DNA of 64,000 nucleotides, taken from NCBI RefSeq assembly GCF_001886185.1, contig NZ_JXLA01000025.1:1-64000 (forward strand), given 5' to 3'. Within the stretch, counting starts at the first letter, position 1, and each line of letters begins with the position of its first letter. Source of the stretch: Enterococcus raffinosus (GTDB taxonomy: Bacteria > Bacillota > Bacilli > Lactobacillales > Enterococcaceae). Position numbers and translations under genes: made by a program. The notes below the pieces were generated by a model. That model was given only the letters and a program-made list of their open reading frames with translations, ran no database searches and was not told where the DNA came from. Shown here piece by piece: positions 1 to 7,110 of this stretch.

Positions 1-25
1 AAAAATAAAAGGATGGGAAGAAACA

Positions 26-427
26 ATGGTAGCGAAAACGTCTCCACGATCAGTAAGAACGCTTAACCCAAAGTCTATCTCTTGGCGCGTACACGAAGTA
101 ATTGCGAATTATGCAGAACAACCAAATCTTGAATATTTACCAACAATAATCAACGATCAGCTGAAAAGCGAGCATGGATTAACAGATTCCGATATCAGTA
201 GCTATTACTATGCCAAAAAGAAATCCGGTTATTTGGACAATCGCGAACTTAGTCCTAAGGAATCCGAAAAAATGAAAAAGTCTGTTCGGGTTTGGTGGAC
301 AACGGATCTTTTCTGGGATGTTTACGAAGCAACAAAGGAGCGGATCGCAAGTGAAAAAACTAAACAATCTTCTGTTTTGACCTCGGTTGTTGAAGAATCG
401 GCAAGTACAGATGAAGAAAGCGAGTAA
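26..427 (+). CDS. Small hypothetical protein of a mobile element
   Basis: A 133-residue soluble protein that I do not recognise. It starts with ATG after an AAAAGGATGGGAAG ribosome site. It has no signal peptide or membrane segment. The middle is Lys/Tyr-rich (YYYAKKKSGY near residues 60-68), a WWTT motif lies near 90, and the acidic tail ends in TDEESE. It is followed by two more tiny genes and two serine recombinases on the same strand, so it probably belongs to the cargo or control genes of that integrative element. A DNA-binding or recombination accessory role is only a guess from position. Real coding is supported by the ribosome site and the co-directional layout. Confidence 0.6.
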   Translation: MVAKTSPRSVRTLNPKSISWRVHEVIANYAEQPNLEYLPTIINDQLKSEHGLTDSDISSYYYAKKKSGYLDNRELSPKESEKMKKSVRVWWTTDLFWDVYEATKERIASEKTKQSSVLTSVVEESASTDEESE

Positions 428-486
428 TGCATTCAACAGGTTTTCCAGTATCAAGTAATCAAAATAACTGTAAAGGCGGTAATTAA

Positions 487-720
487 ATGAAAAAAACAAA
501 TGATCAAAAAGTCTATGAATATGTGTATAGGGTGTATGGGGAGAATCCCTTCACTACAGAGCAGATTTACAATTCAGCAAACGTTATTGGTATTAATCCA
601 GCAAGCATAGGTGCAGCATTAAGTAGCCTAAAGAAAAAAGGATTGCTGAAGAACTATGGTAAACGCGAAACAAAAAATGGTCATATCCAAAAGACTTGGA
701 GAGTCGTAACAATTAAATAG
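487..720 (+). CDS. Small winged-helix-like protein of a mobile element
   Basis: A 77-residue protein preceded by a GGCGG ribosome site. The pattern TTEQIYNSANVIGINPASIGAALSSLKKKGLL (residues about 23-56, shown in part: PASIGAALSSLKKKGLL) looks like helix-turn-helix followed by the start of a wing: an initial helix, a turn and a recognition helix, as in small MarR- or DprA-tail-like domains. The family is not certain. It lies between an unknown small gene and the serine recombinases and reads the same way, so it may be a local regulator or a recombination directionality factor of the element. That role is inference only. Confidence 0.6.
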   Translation: MKKTNDQKVYEYVYRVYGENPFTTEQIYNSANVIGINPASIGAALSSLKKKGLLKNYGKRETKNGHIQKTWRVVTIK

Positions 721-734
721 AAAGTGGTGATTAA

Positions 735-845
735 ATGAAAACAGAAAACAGCCATCATCTTCCACTAGATGAGGAGTATACCCAACAGTTTGAACCTTTG
801 GCAAAGGAATTGGCCAAAGGGCTAATGTACTACTTACAACCATAG
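735..845 (+). CDS. 36-residue ORF just ahead of the recombinases
   Basis: ATG at 735 follows an AAAGTGGTGATTAA stretch with a GGTGATT ribosome site, and TAG ends it at 845. The peptide has 36 residues, is acidic in its middle (LDEEYTQQFEPLAKELAKGL) and ends MYYLQP. It is amphipathic and short. A GAAAAGGGGACAGATAGTCCTCTTTTTTTG hairpin-like stretch (855-883, partly shown by its arms GGGGAC and GTCCTC) follows at once. Small peptides of this kind often sit upstream of ccr-like or other large serine recombinase genes, but I do not recognise a family. The ribosome site and tight spacing favour a real gene. Confidence 0.45.
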   Translation: MKTENSHHLPLDEEYTQQFEPLAKELAKGLMYYLQP

Positions 846-900
846 AACAAACGTGAAAAGGGGACAGATAGTCCTCTTTTTTTGTTAGGAGGGAACCAGG

Positions 901-2289
901 ATGAACGTCGCTTATTGTAGAAGCTCTGATTGGAAAAAGGGAAAAGTATCCTTACAATCTCAAAAAGGTCTGTGCGAAACAGAAGCAAAAAAGTCCAACT
1001 TGATCATTCCGAAGGAGAATTTCTTGTTTGAAAAAGGACAATCTGCACGAAATTTGAATCGCCCAAAAATGAAGATATTACTAGACTGGATTCGCTCAGA
1101 TGTATTGGATCATGGTCATTTGTTCGTTCCTAGTTACGATCGGCTGACTAGAGAAATAACCGACTTAAACTATTTACTCAATCTATTTGATCAACATGCT
1201 ATTACCGTTCATTCGGTGAAAGAAAAAATCCCTGATACAATGTCACGCTCAACACGTACATTCTATATCTATTCGCTAGGTGCAGTGGCCCAAGCACATT
1301 TAGAGACGAGTCGGCAACATGCTTTACGTAATAGTGATCGACGAAGAAAAGAAGGAAAACCGATTGGGAGTGCCCCTTTTGGATATACCTATACGAAAGA
1401 AAAATTGATTCTCGTTCCTGCAGAAAGCGGCGTTGTGAAAGACATATTTGACCTCTATCTTTCTGGTTTGGGATACAAGAAAATTTGCCAAGTACTAACC
1501 GAGAAAGGATTAACTATATATGGAAGATCCTTTTTAGATCTAGATATTTCTAGAATACTGAAAAATCAAACCTATGCAGGATTTTTAGGAAAAGGAAGTA
1601 CCACTTACAAAGGCAATCATCAACCGATTATTTCACTCGAAGCGTTTGAACGGGTTCAGAAAATCCGTAAACAACGACAACAGCCTAAGAAACATGATGC
1701 TCAGTATCCTTTAAGAAGGAAATTATTTTGCTCATGTGGGTGGCATATAGGAGTGCATAACTACGCAAGTAAAAATGGAAAAATAAGGCGTTATTATGAG
1801 TGTGCGAATCCCATTCATCGTGAAAAGAAATTGGCTATCCGTTTGTCAGCAGATCATTTGGAAGAGACGGTTTTACAGACAACAAAAACTTTTTTGTCCA
1901 ATGTAAAGTTTTTAGATCAACTTCTTCGCCAAATAAAGCGTCAGCAAGCATCCAAGCAGAAGCAGGAAGAAAAACAACAAGAATATCTTCAACGCCGAAA
2001 GAAAAAACTGTTCTTACAATACGAAGGGCAACATATTGATGCGAAAGAATTTACGCAGCAACTATCACAATTGAATGAAGAAAAAGTACTGATTAACAAT
2101 CGCTCAACTATTACGGTGAGCGAAGTCAAGGGTCTATTCGTTACGGACAGCAGTTTACCAGATGCATTTTTCTTTCAATTGATTGATCATATTCGATTGT
2201 CTGATTTGAATGAGCTACAAGAAATTTATCTTACTAAATTACCAGAGCACAACCTACTAGAATGGAGTGAAGAAAATGAAAGAAAGTAA
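901..2289 (+). CDS. Large serine recombinase, first of a tandem pair
   Basis: A 462-residue site-specific recombinase of the large serine family, which breaks DNA through a phosphoserine link to integrate or excise an element. The N-terminal resolvase domain begins NVAYCRSSDW; the family norm is Y-x-R-V-S-T, so the nucleophile is probably Ser8 or Ser9, in an unusual context. PSYDRLTRE (about residues 81-89) matches the conserved dimer-helix arginine region. A recombinase domain (GKPIGSAPFGYTY near 155-167), a zinc-ribbon-like CSCGW motif near 280 and a Lys/Gln-rich coiled coil (about 340-390) follow. It overlaps the next recombinase by 14 bases, as in ccrA-ccrB pairs of SCC elements, and its length is close to CcrA. 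It may need its partner for activity. Confidence 0.88.
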   Translation: MNVAYCRSSDWKKGKVSLQSQKGLCETEAKKSNLIIPKENFLFEKGQSARNLNRPKMKILLDWIRSDVLDHGHLFVPSYDRLTREITDLNYLLNLFDQHAITVHSVKEKIPDTMSRSTRTFYIYSLGAVAQAHLETSRQHALRNSDRRRKEGKPIGSAPFGYTYTKEKLILVPAESGVVKDIFDLYLSGLGYKKICQVLTEKGLTIYGRSFLDLDISRILKNQTYAGFLGKGSTTYKGNHQPIISLEAFERVQKIRKQRQQPKKHDAQYPLRRKLFCSCGWHIGVHNYASKNGKIRRYYECANPIHREKKLAIRLSADHLEETVLQTTKTFLSNVKFLDQLLRQIKRQQASKQKQEEKQQEYLQRRKKKLFLQYEGQHIDAKEFTQQLSQLNEEKVLINNRSTITVSEVKGLFVTDSSLPDAFFFQLIDHIRLSDLNELQEIYLTKLPEHNLLEWSEENERK

Positions 2290-3970
2290 ATTATCACCTA
2301 ATCAGCCACAACTACTTAACCGACAACAACGCCGAAAGCTTGGAGTGAAAGTTGCTGTAGGATATGTGCGCGTATCCACAGATCGCCAGAAAAATTTTGG
2401 AATCAGTTTAGTGACCCAAGAGACAGAAATTAAAGAAAAGGCTGAAAGTTTAGGCTATGTTTTCGGTCAAACCTATGTAGACGGTGGGATATCAGGAGCA
2501 GATATTGATCATCGTTTGGGAATGCTTCAATTATTAGAGGATGCAGCCAAAGGATTATTTGATGCTGTTATTATTTATTCGGTATCGCGAGCGAGTCGCG
2601 ATTTGGAAGATTTTCTTTTAATTGTTAGCACGCTAGAAAGTTATAATATTGAGTTAATCAGCATTACGGAACAGTTAAATGAAGAAGGCTCATCTGGAAA
2701 TTTGACGAGAAACCTGTTTGCGATTGTAGCACAGTTCGAAAGAGAACGCGGCAGTGAGCTAACTGCTGAGGGGATGAATACGCTAGCAAAAGAAGGTCGG
2801 TTCACTGGCGGGAAAATGCTGGGATATAAGAGTGGCATAGACGAGCAGGGAAGGAAAACATTGCTCATTGTGCCGGAAGAAGCGGAGATTGTAAAATACA
2901 TCTTCTCTACATTTGCATCAGGAAAGGGCTATCTAGCAATAGCTAACGATCTTAACAAACGTGGTGTTAAAACTGTTAAAGGAAACAGCTTTAGTGCCGA
3001 TTCAATCAAAACGATCTTGAAAAATCAAAAGTATGGCGGTGTTATTCAATACGGAAAGTATCGACAGTGGAAGAAAAAACGCCGACGTGGTTTGAGCAAT
3101 GACGTGATTGTTACAGATTCTATTCACGAAGCAATCATAGAAAAAGAACTTTTCGAAAAGGTCCAAGAACGATTGGAAACAGAGTCGATCCAGCCAACAT
3201 GGAACCATAGGGGAGAGAATCTTCTCACGGGTATTCTAAAATGTCCCCGCTGCTCTGGCCCTACTGCAGCATCCAATGTAACAAACACCTTGAAAGATGG
3301 CACGAAGAAGAAAATCCGCTATTATTCATGTGCGAATTTCAGAAGAAAAGGGAAGGCTGGTTCGGGATGTAGTGCTAATTCTATTCGCGCTGATTTTATT
3401 GAAAAGTTTGTGGCTGATAGATTAGTTGAAATTATTACTGTACCTGGATTTTTAGATGTTCTAGTGAGGGAAATCAATGCAAGAATTCGTGAAGAAATCA
3501 AACCTTTGGAACAAGAATTAGCAGTGCTTGAAACAACTATCCAAGATATTAGTGAGAAGCTTGAAAGCTGGAAGCAATTTGAGGCCATTGCAAATGAGTT
3601 CAGCGAGGATATCAACCAAAGAAAGGAAGAATTGACTGAACAGTTGATTTTTTCTAAGCAACGAGAACGGGAGATACTTTCGGTCTTAGATCATCAAGAT
3701 CAACTAGTAGAAGTTACTGATGTCGAGAAAATACTGAAGGCTTTAAAAGAGATGCTAGAGCATGCAGAGAAAGCGGTAATCAAACAAGTCTATCGTTCCT
3801 TTATCGAGAAGGTAGAGTTTGATCCATTGAACAAAGAAGATGTCAGAATTACCATGAGGTTTGACGAAAATGTCATCCAACAACTAAACCAAATATACCA
3901 AGAGGCTGTATCCAATCCTATGGATACAGCCTTATTTGTGCTTAATCGTCCATTTACGTTGATTGTCTAA
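2276..3970 (+). CDS. Large serine recombinase, second of a tandem pair
   Basis: A 564-residue large serine recombinase. The canonical catalytic motif VGYVRVSTDRQ lies at about residues 31-41, followed by the resolvase fold (SVSRASRDLEDF near 105), the recombinase domain (GGKMLGYKSG near 178) and a zinc-ribbon with CPRCSG (about 323) and a later CANF and CSAN pair. A long coiled coil (about 410-510) precedes the end. I start it at ATG 2276, which has GGAG eight bases upstream. The 14-base overlap with the first recombinase implies translational coupling. Length and order resemble ccrB, but the family match is inferred from architecture only. The attachment site should lie close to its 3-prime end. 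Confidence 0.92.
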   Translation: MKESKLSPNQPQLLNRQQRRKLGVKVAVGYVRVSTDRQKNFGISLVTQETEIKEKAESLGYVFGQTYVDGGISGADIDHRLGMLQLLEDAAKGLFDAVIIYSVSRASRDLEDFLLIVSTLESYNIELISITEQLNEEGSSGNLTRNLFAIVAQFERERGSELTAEGMNTLAKEGRFTGGKMLGYKSGIDEQGRKTLLIVPEEAEIVKYIFSTFASGKGYLAIANDLNKRGVKTVKGNSFSADSIKTILKNQKYGGVIQYGKYRQWKKKRRRGLSNDVIVTDSIHEAIIEKELFEKVQERLETESIQPTWNHRGENLLTGILKCPRCSGPTAASNVTNTLKDGTKKKIRYYSCANFRRKGKAGSGCSANSIRADFIEKFVADRLVEIITVPGFLDVLVREINARIREEIKPLEQELAVLETTIQDISEKLESWKQFEAIANEFSEDINQRKEELTEQLIFSKQREREILSVLDHQDQLVEVTDVEKILKALKEMLEHAEKAVIKQVYRSFIEKVEFDPLNKEDVRITMRFDENVIQQLNQIYQEAVSNPMDTALFVLNRPFTLIV

Positions 3971-4006
3971 CAACTCGCTATGTAATTAGTTTGTTCCGTA
4001 ACGAAC

Positions 4007-4031
4007 CCCTAGCTATTCTATGTAGCTAGGG
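4007..4031. terminator. Hairpin after the recombinases, near the element end
   Basis: CCCTAGCTA (4007-4015) and TAGCTAGGG (4023-4031) form a perfect 9-bp stem around a 7-base loop. No T-run follows on either strand, so it is a weak intrinsic terminator at best. It lies 36 bases past the second recombinase stop, where attachment sites of such elements often sit, so it could instead be part of an att region. Confidence 0.45.
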
Positions 4032-4189
4032 TGATTGTTATGGAGGGGCGTAACATCAACATGGATACTTGTAACTCTAAGCCAATTTTTTTTCCATCAA
4101 AAACACCTAAAGCACTAATCCTTTTTATATAGACGTGATGACTTGGTGTAACTATCACTAAGCTTTCTTGCATGGGTTATTGATATTCT

Positions 4190-4900
4190 TTATTTTGAAA
4201 CAGTGCTTTCAAATTTTGTTTTATACGCTGGATATTTAGAAATTTCATACTCAAATGGTTTATGTTCTTTAGTAAACCCAATACTAGTAAAAACAAAAAC
4301 GGGTTCGTGATCTTCTAGTTCAAGATAGAGATTTTCCAGATTATTTGGTGGAGTGACCTCGATAGAACGCTTAGCGAAAGCCAAACTGATGCCTTTATCC
4401 TCTAAAACTGAGAATAATGATTCTTTAGAAAAATCATGTTCGACGATTTCAGGTAGTACTGCTAAAGGGATGCATGATTTTGCAATACAGGTTGGAAGAT
4501 AATCGATATAGCGGATTCTTTCCAAAACTAAAATAAGATCTCCCGGATCAATTTCTAAATAAGCACTAATCGTTGAGTCTGCTGGTACGACTGTTTGCTG
4601 GAGAATCTTTGAGCTGATTTTTCTTCCTTGTTGAATAGCATCTTGAAAGAAGCCGATAAACGAGTCTAGTTCATGGTCAATATATTTGTCCGGAGCAGCT
4701 TTCGTTTTGATAATGTAGCCGCGTCCTTCACTTTTAAAGATCTGTCCTTCTTGTTCTAAAGTCGCTAGCGCTTTTCTGACAGTAGGACGACTCACTGAAA
4801 ATTCCTTCGCTAATTCACGCTCCGAGGGTAATAAATCGGAGGTTTTACCAGTTGTAATATACTTTTCTTCTATTTTTTCCTTTACTTTATCAAAAATCAT
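4190..4900 (-). CDS. GntR-family (UTRA) sugar-phosphate-responsive repressor
   Basis: A 236-residue cytoplasmic repressor. Residues about 25-70 form the GntR winged helix (LLPSERELAKEF, then VSRPTVRKALATLEQEG). The rest is a UTRA ligand domain (LERIRYIDYLP near 122, ending with PFEYEISKYP). Start: ATG at 4900 is nine bases from AAGGA; ATG at 4906 would be too close. It is the last gene of the leftward operon deglycase, phosphofructokinase, gntR. In E. coli and Bacillus, GntR regulators (FrlR) sit beside FrlB-type deglycases, so the inducer is probably a phosphorylated fructosamine. Three TACC-N3-GGT(A/T) sites at 6955-7039 are its likely operators. Confidence 0.9.
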   Translation of the reverse strand: MIFDKVKEKIEEKYITTGKTSDLLPSERELAKEFSVSRPTVRKALATLEQEGQIFKSEGRGYIIKTKAAPDKYIDHELDSFIGFFQDAIQQGRKISSKILQQTVVPADSTISAYLEIDPGDLILVLERIRYIDYLPTCIAKSCIPLAVLPEIVEHDFSKESLFSVLEDKGISLAFAKRSIEVTPPNNLENLYLELEDHEPVFVFTSIGFTKEHKPFEYEISKYPAYKTKFESTVSK

Positions 4901-4916
4901 TATCATTCATCCTTTT

Positions 4917-5786
4917 TTACCAAGGTATGATGATAATTTTACCATTCTTTTGACTTAAAATCCCAAATTTATTTTCTAAACTAGCTGTTATGGCTAATTT
5001 TCCCCATCTATATCCCATATAGCGATCGTAGTAACTAGGCGAAGCACCGCGTTGAAGATAAGCCATGTTCATATATTTAGTTTCCATTGGTAAGTTTTTT
5101 GTGAGGAATTCGACTGTTTTTTGTTTGTTGGGCAATCCCTCGGGTAGTAGTAGGATAGGAGAATACATTGATGAGTGATACTTTTTGCATAATCCGTGTA
5201 AGTATTCTTTATCGCTGTTTTTGATCCATAAGGTAGAAGTCGCAATTGCCGCATTTTCTGCTAGAGCAAAGCAGTTTCTGCCCATCACTTCTACGATCAT
5301 GATCCGATTATGCGAGTTGGCAGTGGTTGTTAGCTCGTCAGTTGCTTTGATCAATGTATTCAAAGCGGTATCGAATCCCAATGTATAGTCTGTCTCAGGA
5401 AAATCATTATCGATTGTACCGGCTATGACAGAAATATTCATGTCTGATTCCTCTTTTAGTAATGCAGCACCTTTGAGAGAACCATTACCACCTATAACGA
5501 TCAATGTCTCTATCCCTTGATTTTTCAGATTTCCGATGATTTTTCGTCTAATTTCAGCTTCTCGCATTTGTTCAAAACGAGCGGTACCGATTGCGGTTCC
5601 TGCTTTACTCATATCAATAGTATTCGTCTCAATGGAGATCGTATGATTCTCATAGATCCCTTGATAGCCGTTTTGAAAGAATACTTCTTCTAAATTCCTA
5701 TTTGCTTCAATCGTTTGCTTTATTCCTAAAATGGCAGCATTCATCCCAGGAGAATCACCACCGCTGCAGATTACGCCAATTTTCAT
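4917..5786 (-). CDS. PfkA-family 6-phosphofructokinase, divergent and short
   Basis: A 289-residue member of the ATP-phosphofructokinase family (fructose-6-P to fructose-1,6-bisP). Family marks: GGDSPGMNAA near residues 10-19, GTAR (ATP-binding arginine), catalytic GTIDND, TLGFDTALNT, SHNRIMIVEVMGR, and QRGASPSYYDR. Oddities: the usual GGDGS metal/ATP loop reads GGNGS, so the Mg-binding Asp is Asn; MGRNCGD reads MGRNCFA; and the protein stops about 30 residues before the usual C-terminus. Start is ATG 5786 with AAGGAG eight bases upstream. It lies between the deglycase and gntR genes, so it may consume the hexose phosphate they yield or act on another sugar phosphate. A housekeeping pfkA is expected elsewhere. 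Confidence 0.85.
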   Translation of the reverse strand: MKIGVICSGGDSPGMNAAILGIKQTIEANRNLEEVFFQNGYQGIYENHTISIETNTIDMSKAGTAIGTARFEQMREAEIRRKIIGNLKNQGIETLIVIGGNGSLKGAALLKEESDMNISVIAGTIDNDFPETDYTLGFDTALNTLIKATDELTTTANSHNRIMIVEVMGRNCFALAENAAIATSTLWIKNSDKEYLHGLCKKYHSSMYSPILLLPEGLPNKQKTVEFLTKNLPMETKYMNMAYLQRGASPSYYDRYMGYRWGKLAITASLENKFGILSQKNGKIIIIPW

Positions 5787-5867
5787 AACCAATACTCCTT
5801 GTTTGTCTTAGTTTATTTGTTACTTGTGCCTAGAAAATATAGGTATTCTCTTTAAATTTAAAAAGAG

Positions 5868-5896
5868 TCACCACAAGGATAAAGACTTTGTGGTGA
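5868..5896 (-). terminator. Terminator between deglycase and phosphofructokinase genes
   Basis: TCACCACAA (5868-5876) and TTGTGGTGA (5888-5896) pair over 9 bp. On the minus strand the stem is followed by ACTC and TTTTT (5864-5860). It would reduce read-through from the deglycase gene into the phosphofructokinase and gntR genes. Confidence 0.75.
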
Positions 5897-5920
5897 ACAC
5901 CTAAATTTCTGTTTGCTTAT

Positions 5921-6937
5921 TTAATATTCCATCTTTTTGTAATAACGACGAGTTGTTAAAGGATGATTTCTTTCATCTTCTAAGAAGGCGCTGATACGCT
6001 CAAATACTGTGGCCAAGACAATAGAAGAGATGATTTTTCTTGTATCTGTAGAAATACCTGGTAACTCATAATCTTTGGTGTCAATCACAATAGAAGTATC
6101 AGTAAATTTAGGAACAAAGTTTTTAACGCGTTCGGAGAGCACACGAGAGTCATCTTCACCTTCAGTGATAATCACACTGACACCTTTTTCGATCAATTCA
6201 AGTGTTCCGTGGAAAAAGTCAGCTGCGTGTACAGGTCTTGTTTTGATCCATTGCATTTCTTCCAGGATACACATGCCATAGTAGTAGGCTTCAGCGAAGC
6301 TATCTCCAGCACCCGTCAGGATATGATAAGGGGTATCTTTATGCTGTTTAGCGAAGTCTTGGGCCATAGGTTCTGCCTGTTTTTTCGCATGAACTAATGC
6401 TTCTGGTAGTTTTTCAAAATCTGTTACATAGGTATTGTACATAGCCTCATCGATTTCATTCCTTTGCTTCATCATGTATAAAGCAATCATCAATCCCTGT
6501 AAGTAATAACTTTCTGAAGAAGTATCATCTAACACATCGTTGTAGACAGAATAAGTTGCAGCCTCCTCAAGTGGAGTATTAGGGCTTCCAACAAGAGCAA
6601 GAGTGTCAACATTTTTTTCGTTACAATAAGCAACTAGTTCAAGTGTTTCTTTGGTAGTTCCTGAGAGTGAGGGGATCACAACTAATGATTTTTTAGAAAA
6701 AGTTTTGTTCGGATGGAGCATAAACTCTGCTGCGATTACGCGATGAAAAGCGAAGCTACTTCTCGTACGGGCAAATTCTACTGTAGAATCAAATAAAATA
6801 CCAACTCCGCCAGAGCCAATGAAGTAAATCTCATCTAAATCAGTAGCTAAGGAATTCAAAATCTCTGTGATTTCTTTGTTTGCTGCGACTGCTCCTTTTT
6901 GTGTCTTCAAAAATCGTTCTTGATCAAAATTAAACAT
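5921..6937 (-). CDS. FrlB-like fructosamine-6-phosphate deglycase (SIS protein)
   Basis: A 338-residue cytoplasmic two-domain SIS protein of the FrlB/GfrF/FraB group, which splits a 6-phosphofructosyl amino acid into glucose-6-P and the free amine. Visible marks: the sugar-phosphate loop IPSLSGTTKET (88-98), FFHGTLELIEKGV in the second SIS domain, and the C-terminus RRYYKKMEY, which resembles the E. coli FrlB tail RRYYGGLVEY. Glu227 and His243 are 16 residues apart, like the catalytic Glu/His pair I recall for FraB. A strong AAAGGAGAGG precedes ATG. It is divergent from the LevR gene, with GntR-type operators between them. A second deglycase (12520-13518) suggests different substrates or stereochemistry. 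Confidence 0.88.
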   Translation of the reverse strand: MFNFDQERFLKTQKGAVAANKEITEILNSLATDLDEIYFIGSGGVGILFDSTVEFARTRSSFAFHRVIAAEFMLHPNKTFSKKSLVVIPSLSGTTKETLELVAYCNEKNVDTLALVGSPNTPLEEAATYSVYNDVLDDTSSESYYLQGLMIALYMMKQRNEIDEAMYNTYVTDFEKLPEALVHAKKQAEPMAQDFAKQHKDTPYHILTGAGDSFAEAYYYGMCILEEMQWIKTRPVHAADFFHGTLELIEKGVSVIITEGEDDSRVLSERVKNFVPKFTDTSIVIDTKDYELPGISTDTRKIISSIVLATVFERISAFLEDERNHPLTTRRYYKKMEY

Positions 6938-6954
6938 GTAAACCTCTCCTTTTT

Positions 6955-7039
6955 TACCATTGGTAATTTATTTTGCAAGATAAAAATACCACAGGTTAAA
7001 ATATGTGTCAATGGTAATTTTATAAAAATACCTTTGGTT
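6955..7039. promoter_or_regulatory. Three putative GntR operators in the divergent promoter
   Basis: Three copies of TACC-N3-GGT(A/T) lie at 6955-6965, 6987-6997 and 7029-7039, flanked by A/T runs; a half site (AATGGTAA) is near 7010. Their starts are 32 and 42 bp apart, close to 3 and 4 helical turns. They lie between the two divergent transcripts of the fructosamine locus, so one regulator could control both. Assignment to the GntR protein at 4190-4900 is inference. Confidence 0.65.
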
Positions 7040-7110
7040 TAAAAAGGACAGCATTTTTTTTCAGAATCAAGTATATTAGAAGTAAGATGATTCAAGAAGG
7101 AGGGATCGCT

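Noticed and set aside
5185-5388. Plus-strand ORF of 67 codons opposite the phosphofructokinase gene
   Set aside because: It lies fully antisense to a gene with clear family motifs and has no recognisable motif or ribosome site.
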